Below are positions 33,773 to 41,576 of a DNA stretch of 44,223 bases, in pieces. A program made the translations under genes and the position numbers. Under the pieces are notes generated by a model. The model ran no database searches. It had not been told where the DNA came from and saw nothing but the letters and a program-made list of their open reading frames with translations. The stretch is taken from the IMG/VR virus record IMGVR_UViG_3300005264_000109, positions 1 through 44,223 of that record. The stretch is one strand, 5' to 3'. The DNA comes from a virus. Within the stretch, counting starts at the first letter, position 1. Every line of letters begins with the position of its first letter.

Positions 33773-33842
33773 AACCAGAACGTTTAATCTTTTTTAAACA
33801 ACAGGTCTGAACGTCCCTAAAAGAAGACCTTTCCCTTATTCA

Positions 33843-34259
33843 CTATGCTTTAAACACCTGATTGATCACTGCACGTTCTTGTCCACCATAAGAATCCATC
33901 TTAGTGTTGGCTGAGAACTCTAATCCAACCCATTCGGTCAGATCAATCTCGCCTGCATCAGGATCAAGATCAATTTTTTCCATAAAGTCTGCAATGTTGT
34001 TCAGTTTTTTAGCAGCTGATTTTTCGCTATCGCCTGTATGAGGAATAAAAATTTGGTGATATACGTCATCAGACATAGGATTGTCAATGCTCTCGCAACG
34101 TAAAGAAATTCTACGACCCTTGTAGTCGGAATCGTTAGCATCTTTGTCATCTTTAGCAAGAATAAAATCTGCTGACAAAATACGAAATGTGTATTCACCA
34201 GTTGTGAGTGTTGTAATTTCTGCACGTTTACTTAGGTTTAGATCTAATATACTTGGCAT
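33843..34259 (-). CDS. DUF669-like single-strand DNA-binding candidate
   Basis: 138 residues. An OB-like strand pattern EYTFRILSADFILAKD, then GRRISLRCESIDNPMSDDVY, a helix SAAKKLNNIADFMEKIDLD, and an end EWVGLEFSANTKMDSYGGQE. This matches the phage DUF669 group, which often lies beside Sak4-like ATPases and is proposed to act as a single-strand-binding protein. Here the Sak4-like gene is two genes upstream. Function is inferred from that pairing and fold pattern. Confidence 0.65.
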   Translation of the reverse strand: MPSILDLNLSKRAEITTLTTGEYTFRILSADFILAKDDKDANDSDYKGRRISLRCESIDNPMSDDVYHQIFIPHTGDSEKSAAKKLNNIADFMEKIDLDPDAGEIDLTEWVGLEFSANTKMDSYGGQERAVINQVFKA

Positions 34260-34287
34260 GTGATAGCCTCCTGTTGAGTTATTATTT

Positions 34288-34314
34288 AGATGTGTAAGAA
34301 TTTCTTACATACCT
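34288..34314 (-). repeat. 27-bp palindromic element, copy 10
   Basis: Minus-strand reading has an AGGTATG flank and ends ACATCT. It lies 29 nt before the ATG at 34259, with CAGGAGGC between them. Confidence 0.9.
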
Positions 34315-34319
34315 GTGGG

Positions 34320-34658
34320 TTATAATTTAGTTATAGAAACTATTTCTATATTTTCGGTCTTGAATTCTACACGAAACAAACGTATTAAGTCATCGAGATC
34401 AGATTGATGTTTGAATGTTCCGTTGTCGATGGTTACTATTTTAGACATGAAACAAGAGTTATCGACGAAGACTGAGACAAAGTATTTGTTTGAGATAGAT
34501 AGTTCTTCGATGTGTTGTTTGATGTCTGAGAAATCTTTTCTAGCATTTGTTAAATACTTACCAATTTCTGCAACACCATTAATACTAATAGTATTATCAA
34601 TAAACTTATCAATATAAGATAGTTTGTCTTTTATAGTTTTATCCATTGTTTTTCTCAT
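34320..34658 (-). CDS. Hypothetical protein
   Basis: 112 residues from ATG 34658 (an ATG at 34646 is an alternative; a TTG at 34661 is less likely). Helical N-terminus (LSYIDKFIDNTISINGVAEI) and an alpha/beta C-terminus (NKYFVSVFVDNSCFMSKIVT). It overlaps the end of the Sak4-like gene by about 20 nt. Not recognised. Confidence 0.55.
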   Translation of the reverse strand: MRKTMDKTIKDKLSYIDKFIDNTISINGVAEIGKYLTNARKDFSDIKQHIEELSISNKYFVSVFVDNSCFMSKIVTIDNGTFKHQSDLDDLIRLFRVEFKTENIEIVSITKL

Positions 34659-35481
34659 CAAGTAAGTTTATTTTATTCTGTGATTTAAAATTAGCCTTGT
34701 TAAGTAGATACTTTATATCAGGCTTCTCTTCGATTTCGAAGTTCTTACCTATCTGAGTCGATGCTCGATCACGACCTTTGGGAGAGGTAAGTAGTTTAGC
34801 TTCTTTTCCCTTGCGAGTGATGACGTATTTTTCAGTGAACAAAGCAGGAACATCTACTTTAAGTTTACCTGGTAGTGTAGGTTCAGTAGAGATAGCTCCA
34901 GTGATTTCGTCCTTCATAGTTTCCAAATGACAGGTCATAACAAAATCACAACTAAAATCACTCATCATACGGATGTAGGTTTTTAGAGTGTTGCCTAGAG
35001 GTTTATAATCTCCAAGAGTTATGTCGCCTTCAGCGATGTTAACTCTTTGTTGAGGATTTTTAGCTCTCATAGATTTTGATATGGCATAGATAGCAGAGTT
35101 ACACCAAAAGGTAGAACTGTCGATGGCATAGGTTCCGAGTGTGTTGAAAGCCCCACTACGAGAAAGTTGCTCCCAGTCTTTCTCCCATTGACTAAAAGCT
35201 TTAGGATTTTTATGGTTATCGTTCCAGTATGTACGAATCATGATCTCACCAGAAGCAATTTGTTTAGCATAGTTAGCTTCGATTACAGCAGTTCCGTTAG
35301 GATCGAATGAGTCTATAAGTATTGGTGTTCGACCAGTACAGATCATAGAGGTCTTTCCACTGCCATACAGTCCCATTAGAAATATTCCTATGTTGTTAAA
35401 CTCTCGAGCAGCTTTATACATCTGTTGGATTTCAGCAAATGTAGTTTTGATATCGATAGTGTTGGGTTTAGTTTCGTTCAT
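34639..35481 (-). CDS. Sak4-like RecA-fold ATPase
   Basis: 280 residues. Walker A GLYGSGKTS at about residues 36-44, then LIDSFDPNGTAV, a Walker B-like TYAIDSSTFW, and CDFVMTCHLE. Late in the protein come TEKYVITRKGKEAKLLTSPK and RDRAS. This pattern is that of phage AAA_24/Sak4 proteins, which act in single-strand annealing and recombination with a partner SSB. The DUF669-like gene nearby would be the partner. Likely role: phage recombination and replication. Confidence 0.8.
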   Translation of the reverse strand: MNETKPNTIDIKTTFAEIQQMYKAAREFNNIGIFLMGLYGSGKTSMICTGRTPILIDSFDPNGTAVIEANYAKQIASGEIMIRTYWNDNHKNPKAFSQWEKDWEQLSRSGAFNTLGTYAIDSSTFWCNSAIYAISKSMRAKNPQQRVNIAEGDITLGDYKPLGNTLKTYIRMMSDFSCDFVMTCHLETMKDEITGAISTEPTLPGKLKVDVPALFTEKYVITRKGKEAKLLTSPKGRDRASTQIGKNFEIEEKPDIKYLLNKANFKSQNKINLLDEKNNG

Positions 35482-35629
35482 TAAGTTTGTTCTCCATTTT
35501 AGTTATAAATAATTTGATGTTACGACAGTTCTTTGGTAAAGATAGGTATAGTTTCTTTACCTTTCGTAACAAGAGTCCTTTATGTTTAGTACATAGTTTG
35601 CGAATAGGTTTAGATACTTTTTGTCTCAT
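35468..35629 (-). CDS. Small basic protein
   Basis: 53 residues, ATG at 35629. Very basic (MRQKVSKPIRKLCTKHKGLL, LRKVKKLYLSLPKNC). It overlaps the Sak4-like start by 14 nt and the gene before by 4 nt, so translation is probably linked. Function unknown; nucleic-acid binding would fit the charge. Confidence 0.55.
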   Translation of the reverse strand: MRQKVSKPIRKLCTKHKGLLLRKVKKLYLSLPKNCRNIKLFITKMENKLNERN

Positions 35630-35820
35630 GAAATTTTCCGATCAAGTATGAGTTGAAACTGTTCAAGATCAACCATAGTTTTACCAATAGGTTTAGGTCC
35701 TCCACGAACTATTTGAGTGTCGTTGTCACAGTATTTACGAAGAGTGCTATCGTATTCAGACATAGGACCTGTGATAGTTAAACGTTGGATGACTGTTTTA
35801 CGAACTTTAATTAGTGCCAT
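35626..35820 (-). CDS. Small hypothetical protein
   Basis: 64 residues, ATG after AAAGGGACTAACTATC. Strand VIQRLTITGPMSEYDSTLRK, then GGPKPIGKTMVDLEQFQLIL. The order of elements is like the 56-residue protein at 30514. The T-x-TGP start and P-I-GKT middle suggest one small family. It has no known role. Confidence 0.6.
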   Translation of the reverse strand: MALIKVRKTVIQRLTITGPMSEYDSTLRKYCDNDTQIVRGGPKPIGKTMVDLEQFQLILDRKIS

Positions 35821-35825
35821 GATAG

Positions 35826-36071
35826 TTAGTCCCTTTTATCATAAATAATTAATTTAGACTCAATTGGAATTACATCTAAGTTAGTATTGTTATTCCAGAT
35901 TCTGTGATTATTAATCTGCATACATGTATATAGCGATAGTCTTTGTTGATCTGTCTGTGGTATTCGCATGTAGTAATTAGTACCGCCAGTACGTTTAAAT
36001 ACCTGACCAATTTGGATAGAGCTTAGTTTACAGGTATTAGTAGGTTTTTTCTTTTTAATTTTATGATTCAT
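35826..36071 (-). CDS. Hypothetical protein
   Basis: 81 residues with a very basic start (MNHKIKKKKPTNTCKLSSIQ), then VFKRTGGTNYYMRIPQTDQQ and strands LYTCMQINNHRIW. It is probably a single small beta barrel or mixed domain. Not recognised. It lies between the helicase and small genes in the same operon. Confidence 0.55.
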   Translation of the reverse strand: MNHKIKKKKPTNTCKLSSIQIGQVFKRTGGTNYYMRIPQTDQQRLSLYTCMQINNHRIWNNNTNLDVIPIESKLIIYDKRD

Positions 36072-36088
36072 AATGTTAGTTCCTTATG

Positions 36089-37348
36089 TTAACTTACTAT
36101 ATATAATTCTTTTTGAGCTCTAGTTATCGCTGTATACAACCAACGCCTACGCATAGACGAGTCTCCAAATCCATTACCGAAGACTACTACTATCGGAGCT
36201 TCTGAGCCCTGTGATTTATGACAGGTTATTACATAACCGTAATCGAATGAGTCACCTCGTTCATAATAAGGTATATTGTTTGATACGAAACCTTTAGGAT
36301 TGTTGAATAGTGACCTAAACGCATTAACCGTGTGAGTAGTACCTTCATCGGAGGTAAAAGTAAAACAATAGTTATTATCAGGGAAGAATGTACATAGAAG
36401 TATCTTGTCTATAGTACCAGTCATACCATTGTATAGACCTTCTTTGTGATTGTTTTTTAGACAGATAATTCTATCGCCTGCGACTGGAGGTTCATTAGTT
36501 TTATTTAAACTATGTTTTCGTAACTGTTTATTAAACGATACTCGTTCAGCATTAGTCGCAACAATAGTCATTACAGAACTGTTAGTAAGAGCAACTTTGT
36601 CTTCGACAGAAGAGTTATTAAAGTCACGTTTAGATATCTTTCTTACTGTTGAAGAATACTCTCCATAGGTGATAGGCTTTCCTTCACGTGCCATAGTAGC
36701 AAGTCGAATGATAGGAGAGTCTGCAGCTTGGCGAAGGATAGTTTCTAATCGTATGTCAGGTGATTGCATCAAACTAAAGTTTGATTTCACTGGAGGTAAC
36801 TGTCCATGATCTCCGATACAGAGAATAGGTTTGTTGTAGCGTTTAAGGTCATTCATAAGAGATTCAGGAGTCATTGAGGCTTCGTCCATGATGAAGAGGT
36901 CTACATAGGGAGCAAATTGTTTACTACTAATATGTGGATTAAAATCCATATCTTCATTATCTGATGCTATCATAGGTTTAAAGTTCCAATCAACTACTTT
37001 ACCCTTCTCAACGACTGGTCTATACATAAAAGAATGAATAGTAGATATGTAATCATTGTTGAGAGCAGTTTCACTTTCATAGAGTTTCTTTTTCATAACC
37101 GAGACTGCTTTACCAGTGAATGAAATGAATGCAACTGAGATTTCATCTCCGAGATCCTCTCGAATATGAGAAATTAGAGTAGTTTTTCCTGTACCTGCGT
37201 AACCTCCGAGGGTCAAGACTAAGGATTGAATACTATCCTGAGCAGCAAGTTGTTTTGAATTTAGCTTAGGTGAAACTTTTTTAAATCTTCTAAACCAAGA
37301 CAGGATAGAATCTCGTGCATGTGTTTGGTCTGGAGTTAGTGTTAACAT
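36089..37348 (-). CDS. SF1 helicase (RecD/Dda-like)
   Basis: 419 residues. Motifs in order: Walker A GYAGTGKTTL (about 49-58), Walker B FIMDEASM (about 150), motif III GDHGQLPPV, a RecD-like SH3 region near DRIICLKNNHKEGLYNGMTG, motif V-like TCHKSQGSEAPIVVV (about 375), and LYTAITRAQKELYIV at the end. These are hallmarks of 5'-3' SF1B helicases such as T4 Dda and RecD. Likely role: replication start and recombination. It starts 27 nt after element copy 11. Confidence 0.92.
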   Translation of the reverse strand: MLTLTPDQTHARDSILSWFRRFKKVSPKLNSKQLAAQDSIQSLVLTLGGYAGTGKTTLISHIREDLGDEISVAFISFTGKAVSVMKKKLYESETALNNDYISTIHSFMYRPVVEKGKVVDWNFKPMIASDNEDMDFNPHISSKQFAPYVDLFIMDEASMTPESLMNDLKRYNKPILCIGDHGQLPPVKSNFSLMQSPDIRLETILRQAADSPIIRLATMAREGKPITYGEYSSTVRKISKRDFNNSSVEDKVALTNSSVMTIVATNAERVSFNKQLRKHSLNKTNEPPVAGDRIICLKNNHKEGLYNGMTGTIDKILLCTFFPDNNYCFTFTSDEGTTHTVNAFRSLFNNPKGFVSNNIPYYERGDSFDYGYVITCHKSQGSEAPIVVVFGNGFGDSSMRRRWLYTAITRAQKELYIVS

Positions 37349-37374
37349 AGTTAGTTCTTTCTTGTTTGGGTGTT

Positions 37375-37401
37375 AGTTGTGTAAGAAATTCTTACATATC
37401 T
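37375..37401 (-). repeat. 27-bp palindromic element, copy 11
   Basis: On the minus strand it is identical to copy 3 on the plus strand. It overlaps the stop codon of the small gene at 37392 and lies 27 nt before the helicase ATG. Confidence 0.9.
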
Positions 37402-37631
37402 GAATTGTCAACAAATCTGTCTGGAAATTTATGTTTCATAAAGTTATAAAAATTATCGTAGTGTAATAAGATTATGTAAGACTTTCCAGTTTTAGTTTCG
37501 ACAGTAGTTCCTTCTTTACTATCAAACCAGTTGTCAATAGTATCAAGGTCGATAGTTAGTTTAGACGGTCTAAGAGAGTTAGAATTTTTAGGGTCTAATA
37601 CGTCTATGTCGAATTCACAGTAATTTATAAT
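37392..37631 (-). CDS. Hypothetical protein with a non-standard start
   Basis: A 79-codon frame with protein-like content (SKLTIDLDTIDNWFDSKEGT, TVETKTGKSYIILLHYDNFY) ends at TAA within element copy 11. No ATG, GTG or TTG exists near its beginning. An ATT at 37631 lies 4 nt after GAGG, and an ATA follows at 37628. It overlaps the nuclease gene's last codons. A rare ATT/ATA start is the simplest reading; an internal ATG near the end would leave only a fragment. Confidence 0.5.
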   Translation of the reverse strand: MINYCEFDIDVLDPKNSNSLRPSKLTIDLDTIDNWFDSKEGTTVETKTGKSYIILLHYDNFYNFMKHKFPDRFVDNSDM

Positions 37632-38704
37632 ATCACCTCATTACCATCGAACTTCTCAATAGGATCCCAACGAGATATTCTATATCCCATAGGTAGTTCA
37701 TGTTGCATTGCGAGCGGGTTAGTCCAGTCGCAGCACTGCTCGAAGTATTGACATGTGCGGAATTTGGTGCAGAACTCAGGGTTTTTGCGAAAACAGGACA
37801 TGATAATATCAGATTCTTTAGATTCTTTCAACTCGTTCATATCATTTTCTAACATATCATACCAGTGACAGATATCTATTCGCCACTCTTCCATAAAGTT
37901 AGAATTCTTCATAACATAAACGTCATGGAAATCTACACAACCGAACTCACGATCTTTAGAGTTAGCTTTGTATGTAAAGATTCCTCTGATGTTAAAATGT
38001 TTAACACGATTTCCGTAGAGACATTTAGCAGCATGTAAGTAAGTACCTATTTGAAATGACGTGTAGAACTTATCTTCCCAGGGCTGAGACTTTCGTGAGC
38101 CAGTTTTATAATCACGAATGATTATGTTTCCGTCACGATCTTCTATAATCACATCCATTTTAAAGTGTAGCTTTCGACCAAGTTCATCAATGATTACAGA
38201 GCCACCAGTTTCAGGGTGGAGAATAATTTCTGATGTATCATTAACATCATATTTTTGTAAATACGAGACTAGTGCATGGTTAGCAGTTGCAGGATCCTTA
38301 GGACGATAGTCATTATCGAACTCTTTAGGATGTTCTTTGCGATATTCGATCAGGAATTCTACAAATGCCTCTTTGAGAACAGCTTCATTCCCTATGAGTG
38401 GTTGATGTAGATTAGCTTGTCTCCACTGATTGAACACGAGCATAGATTCGTGAATAGCAGTACCGAAGTTTAGATCATGATGAGTGCCGAGTTTAGTCCA
38501 GCCGAGAATGTATTTGTAGAAGAACTGGCGAGGGCACTGACAATAGGTAGAGAGTTTTGAACTGTCTATAATATCAAAGGTGTAGTGAAATGGTACTGGA
38601 TAAGAATTGTTAGGTGATCCTATTGGATCAGTTTTATCAGAGTAATATACTTCGTTAGAAGTAGGTTTGACTCGGTTTTTTAGATCAAGGTTTAGTGTTG
38701 TCAT
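37625..38704 (-). CDS. PD-(D/E)XK nuclease, RecB/Cas4-like
   Basis: 359 residues. An N-terminal YCQCPRQFFYKYILGW, then LNFGTAIHESMLVFNQW, the catalytic HFKMDVII (Asp near 182) and IIRDYKTGS (Asp-x-Lys near 197), and QIGTYLHAAKCLYG. The C-terminal C-x8-C-x5-C type cluster ending CQYFEQCCDW suggests an iron-sulfur site, as in AddB and Cas4. It would process DNA ends in recombination or replication, in the same operon as the SF1 helicase and Sak4-like ATPase. Confidence 0.88.
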   Translation of the reverse strand: MTTLNLDLKNRVKPTSNEVYYSDKTDPIGSPNNSYPVPFHYTFDIIDSSKLSTYCQCPRQFFYKYILGWTKLGTHHDLNFGTAIHESMLVFNQWRQANLHQPLIGNEAVLKEAFVEFLIEYRKEHPKEFDNDYRPKDPATANHALVSYLQKYDVNDTSEIILHPETGGSVIIDELGRKLHFKMDVIIEDRDGNIIIRDYKTGSRKSQPWEDKFYTSFQIGTYLHAAKCLYGNRVKHFNIRGIFTYKANSKDREFGCVDFHDVYVMKNSNFMEEWRIDICHWYDMLENDMNELKESKESDIIMSCFRKNPEFCTKFRTCQYFEQCCDWTNPLAMQHELPMGYRISRWDPIEKFDGNEVIL

Positions 38705-38723
38705 AGTATTGGTTCTCTTTATG

Positions 38724-38945
38724 TTAATTAACTTCTATTAATCCTCGAGGAAAGTATTTCATACTATTCATATCGAATCTATCTTCAGGATATTCGAAGC
38801 AGAATTTTTCTTCAAAGAATTTGAAGGCTAGTACTCGTCCCTCGTGAGGTTCATTATGATTGATGACTGCAACGCAGTTGTGGTCGAGGGTTTTACCTGC
38901 TATAGTGTGAGTATGATCTTGACCAAAAGTTACATAGGTTTTCAT
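38724..38945 (-). CDS. Small conserved-looking phage protein
   Basis: 73 residues from ATG 38945 with TTGGAGAATTAACT before it; the longer frame from 38996 would overlap the preceding gene without a site. Content: MKTYVTFGQDHTHTIAGKTL, DHNCVAVINHNEPHEGRVLA, then FKFFEEKFCFEYPE. The opening strand with GQDHTH is a pattern I associate with short phage proteins of unknown role. Confidence 0.65.
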   Translation of the reverse strand: MKTYVTFGQDHTHTIAGKTLDHNCVAVINHNEPHEGRVLAFKFFEEKFCFEYPEDRFDMNSMKYFPRGLIEVN

Positions 38946-38947
38946 AG

Positions 38948-39169
38948 TTAATTCTCCAAAAATAATATAACCATAGCTACTACCTGACGTGAACAAAGGT
39001 TGCCACCTGCGTGTGATATAAGAGTGTTTAGACGATATAATTTGAGTGTGATGTCTTTAGGAATATCATCGACAGATGGTAGTTCTAATATCTCAGCAGC
39101 GATGGTTAGATATTGAGGTGGTTTAGGATTATTGTTTAGTGTTGAGTGCGATACTTGATTTTTATTCAT
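38948..39169 (-). CDS. Hypothetical protein
   Basis: 73 residues. Polar start (MNKNQVSHSTLNNNPKPPQY) then helices LTIAAEILELPSVDDIPKDI and RLNTLISHAGGNLCSRQVVA. The stop codon lies 3 nt before the next start codon. Not recognised. Confidence 0.55.
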   Translation of the reverse strand: MNKNQVSHSTLNNNPKPPQYLTIAAEILELPSVDDIPKDITLKLYRLNTLISHAGGNLCSRQVVAMVILFLEN

Positions 39170-39193
39170 AATAGAGTTTCCTTTCTAAAGTAT

Positions 39194-39239
39194 AATAATT
39201 AAAAGACTGCGAATAAAATAACTCTGAATATTCGCAGTC
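39194..39239 (-). terminator. Intrinsic terminator
   Basis: On the minus strand GACTGCGAAT (39239-39230) pairs with ATTCGCAGTC (39214-39205) around a 15-nt loop and is followed by TTTTAATTATT. It stands between the gene at 39285-39683 and the one at 39169, so part of the leftward transcription should end or be trimmed here. Confidence 0.8.
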
Positions 39240-39284
39240 CTTATGGATATGTTACACCTCACTACGTCACATCACAGGTATTGA

Positions 39285-39683
39285 TTACTCAGCAGATTTA
39301 AGTTTTCTGATGTATTCAATAGCTTCTTCTTCAGTCATGTTGTCAAAGTACTTAGCAATCTTTTCAGACTTAGTCTTACGTTCTGGTGCTATACCAGGAG
39401 CCCAAGCAGTGATAGGAGCTGCATCATTACCAAAGTTAACGTTCTCGATATGAGACTGAATATCGTCAGTTGGAATGCCAGAGGTTAGTTTACGTCGCAT
39501 AAAAGCCTGACAGTCAACCTTGACAGCTGATATAATTTTACTCAAACAGACATCTTCTCCCCAGAGTTCAGATGCTTCTTCGACAGTTTCTGGAAAGTCG
39601 ATAAGAACTTCTGTGTAAGCAGCTTCTTCGAGTTTGTTCTTTTCGTTAGGATTAATAGTTGCGGATAGAGTGATCTCTTTCAT
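39285..39683 (-). CDS. Hypothetical protein
   Basis: 132 residues, ATG after AAAGGAACTCTTA. Strand at the start (MKEITLSATINPNEKNKLEE), a helical middle (CLSKIISAVKVDCQAFMRRK), a Pro-rich stretch PITAWAPGIAPERKTKSEK and a last helix DNMTEEEAIEYIRKLKSAE. It looks like a helical DNA-binding or virion accessory protein. Not recognised. The terminator at 39194-39239 follows it. Confidence 0.6.
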   Translation of the reverse strand: MKEITLSATINPNEKNKLEEAAYTEVLIDFPETVEEASELWGEDVCLSKIISAVKVDCQAFMRRKLTSGIPTDDIQSHIENVNFGNDAAPITAWAPGIAPERKTKSEKIAKYFDNMTEEEAIEYIRKLKSAE

Positions 39684-39743
39684 TAAGAGTTCCTTTCATT
39701 AAGTAAATAGTTAAACAACAAAAAATAGTTGTTGTGTGATTAG

Positions 39744-39953
39744 TTAAAACGCTTTATCATATATACGGTCAATGATTTCTTTTTGTTTATCGAAGTATAA
39801 ACCTAAACCTTGTGAGTGTAAATCGTTAACAAAGTCTATCTCCCAAGAAGTCATGTTGTATGTGTTGTCTATTAGATCGTCTAATAGTTGATAGTAGTAT
39901 TCGTCTTGTGGAGAAGGTTTAGCTTGAGTTAGGTCTAGGTTTAGTTTTTTCAT
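39744..39953 (-). CDS. Small hypothetical protein
   Basis: 69 residues, helical (YQLLDDLIDNTYNMTSWEID, FVNDLHSQGLGLYFDKQKEI). It follows the gene at 39959 by 5 nt. Not recognised. Confidence 0.55.
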   Translation of the reverse strand: MKKLNLDLTQAKPSPQDEYYYQLLDDLIDNTYNMTSWEIDFVNDLHSQGLGLYFDKQKEIIDRIYDKAF

Positions 39954-39958
39954 AATAA

Positions 39959-40321
39959 TTATTCTTTAATATCACTACTTAAAGATGCTATATGGTCTGC
40001 AATAGAATCTATCCCATCTTGATCTAGAATCCTTTTATCCATGATAGGGAGAGAATTCTCTCGAATGTTTTCGGTTATAGAGTCTTTAGTGCGAAGTTTA
40101 GGCATAAGACCGTAGGATAAGATAGTTTCCTTTGCAATATTTTCGTTAGTGATTTTAGTGACTGCGGATGAAACATCTGCACCCTCGCACAGAATTATAA
40201 GTGCAGTCGATACGAGGTGTGACATAGATTTGATATGAATTCCATAGTGTTTGTTAATTAAATTAGCAACAGTTGCTAACGTTGGGAGATCAATACGAAA
40301 TTCTATGGTATGTGGAGTCAT
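39959..40321 (-). CDS. Hypothetical protein
   Basis: 120 residues. It starts with a strand (MTPHTIEFRIDLPTLATVAN) and a helix (LINKHYGIHIKSMSHLVSTA), a pattern close to ribbon-helix-helix proteins, then helices to the end (GIDSIADHIASLSSDIKE). A small DNA-binding role is possible. Not confirmed. Confidence 0.55.
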   Translation of the reverse strand: MTPHTIEFRIDLPTLATVANLINKHYGIHIKSMSHLVSTALIILCEGADVSSAVTKITNENIAKETILSYGLMPKLRTKDSITENIRENSLPIMDKRILDQDGIDSIADHIASLSSDIKE

Positions 40322-40345
40322 GAGATAGTAATCCTTAATAAGAGA

Positions 40346-40531
40346 TTATAATGAATTAATAATTGCATTTTTTCTATGCTTACTTGCAACTAATGAGCGT
40401 AACTTTGGATTAGCGTACTTTTTAGTACAAGAAAGATTATCAGATTTATGTTTATTAGAACTTTTTTGTTTAGCTTCAGTATTAAGTTTATTACGAAGTA
40501 GGTTCTTTTCTGCTCTGTTATTTGTTTTCAT
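40346..40531 (-). CDS. Small basic protein
   Basis: 61 residues, Lys/Asn/Arg-rich throughout (MKTNNRAEKNLLRNKLNTEA, NPKLRSLVASKHRKNAIINS). ATG after AAGGAAAATAAATC, 23 nt downstream of element copy 12. Such charge suggests nucleic-acid binding; the role is unknown. Confidence 0.55.
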   Translation of the reverse strand: MKTNNRAEKNLLRNKLNTEAKQKSSNKHKSDNLSCTKKYANPKLRSLVASKHRKNAIINSL

Positions 40532-40553
40532 GATTTATTTTCCTTAATAAATT

Positions 40554-40580
40554 AGTTGTGTAAGAAATTCTTACAAACCT
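40554..40580 (-). repeat. 27-bp palindromic element, copy 12
   Basis: Minus-strand reading has an AGGTTTG flank and ends ACAACT. It overlaps the last codons and stop of the NUDIX gene and lies 23 nt before the ATG at 40531. Confidence 0.9.
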
Positions 40581-41068
40581 ATACATTTTAATAATAATTG
40601 AGTTTTCATATCAGAGATACTATATTCATAGTTACGTAGTATATGAAACTCAATATGTTCATATTTGTCTTGTTGAGGTGTAATATGTAGACTCTTTAAG
40701 CTTACAAACCTTTGTGAATATAAATGTATACGTTCGGATAGTCCACCAGGTGAGGGATAAAATACTCCATGATATTTGGGAGCGGTTAGTTTAACGCTGA
40801 GTTCTTCATAGATCTCTCGAATAACAGCTTGTACAGCAGTTTCATTAGGATCTATCATACCTGCAGGTACTTCGTAGAAGTTCTCATGATCATTATGATA
40901 AAGAGGTCCTACACGTTGTTGAACTGTTAATAATATATGATCATTGTCGTGAAGTAAACATGCAACAGCATCAGGTCGAACACAGACTTCTCTATCACCA
41001 AGATCTGTATCGGTAGATTGGATTTTTAAAAATCCATCGTAAAGTAATTTGTTTGGTTTAGTGTTCAT
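40571..41068 (-). CDS. NUDIX hydrolase
   Basis: 165 residues. The NUDIX box is at about residues 69-92: GMIDPNETAVQAVIREIYEE, fitting G-x5-E-x7-RE-x2-EE. The residues before it (HENFYEVPA) suit ADP-ribose or sugar-nucleotide pyrophosphatases, which fits the length. It would hydrolyse nucleoside diphosphate derivatives. A hairpin with a T-run (41098-41156) stands just in front of the start. Confidence 0.88.
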   Translation of the reverse strand: MNTKPNKLLYDGFLKIQSTDTDLGDREVCVRPDAVACLLHDNDHILLTVQQRVGPLYHNDHENFYEVPAGMIDPNETAVQAVIREIYEELSVKLTAPKYHGVFYPSPGGLSERIHLYSQRFVSLKSLHITPQQDKYEHIEFHILRNYEYSISDMKTQLLLKCIGL

Positions 41069-41097
41069 TTTGGTCTCTTATGGTTAGTGTTAAAGCT

Positions 41098-41156
41098 AAA
41101 ATAAAACAAGTACGATAGTGTAGTAATTGGGATATTAGTTTTAACTATCGTACTTG
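41098..41156 (-). terminator. Terminator or attenuator before the NUDIX gene
   Basis: A perfect 13-bp stem (41107-41119 with 41144-41156, arms CAAGTACGATAGT and its complement) with a 24-nt loop is followed on the minus strand by TTTTATTTTAG. It ends about 30 nt before the NUDIX start, so there is little room for a promoter between them. It may attenuate read-through from the gene at 41324-41554. Confidence 0.7.
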
Positions 41157-41298
41157 CGCTTCGCTGACATAAAAAGTGTGTCGCTTTTTATACCATTATA
41201 TTGTTACAAATATTGTGCCAAATGATAATGTGATGTAAATGTATAATAATGTGAATAAACGTTATTTAAGGTGATTGATAATTTACCATGTGGACGAA

Positions 41299-41328
41299 AA
41301 CCGATCGGTTGATAATCAGCCACTTAAC
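41299..41328. promoter_or_regulatory. Palindrome AACCGATCGGTT with iteron-like tail
   Basis: A perfect 12-bp palindrome (41299-41310) runs into GGTTGATAATCAGCCACTTA (41307-41326). That sequence resembles the second left-end iteron (GGTTGATAATTAACCACT). The AACCGAT core also relates to the 8-bp-arm palindrome at 43413-43429. It may be a binding site of the same regulator. Confidence 0.5.
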
Positions 41329-41554
41329 AAACAACATCATTTAGATTCTTAATACATCTCTGACGTTTAAGTTCTGCTAGCTCAACTAACAATTCTTTGT
41401 GCTTAGATATAACTTGAGTCAGTCGATTAAAATAGTTATTAAGCATAGCTTCTTGTTTAGTACTAGCAATTTTATTTGCTAAGAATATAATCCGACCAGC
41501 ATTTAGTTCAACTGTATCAGATAGGTTTTTGATAGGGTATTTATGTGATGGCAT
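41324..41554 (-). CDS. Small helical protein
   Basis: 76 residues, ATG after AAAGGAAACTATCTCT. Helical: NAGRIIFLANKIASTKQEAM, NNYFNRLTQVISKHKELLVE, LAELKRQRC. It is predicted to be a coiled coil. Not recognised. Confidence 0.55.
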   Translation of the reverse strand: MPSHKYPIKNLSDTVELNAGRIIFLANKIASTKQEAMLNNYFNRLTQVISKHKELLVELAELKRQRCIKNLNDVVC

Positions 41555-41576
41555 AGAGATAGTTTCCTTTCGATAG

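Noticed and set aside
34001-34225. Leftward frame overlapping the DUF669-like gene
   Set aside because: It lies fully inside the gene at 33843-34259 in another frame, has no initiation site, and shows no protein-like pattern.
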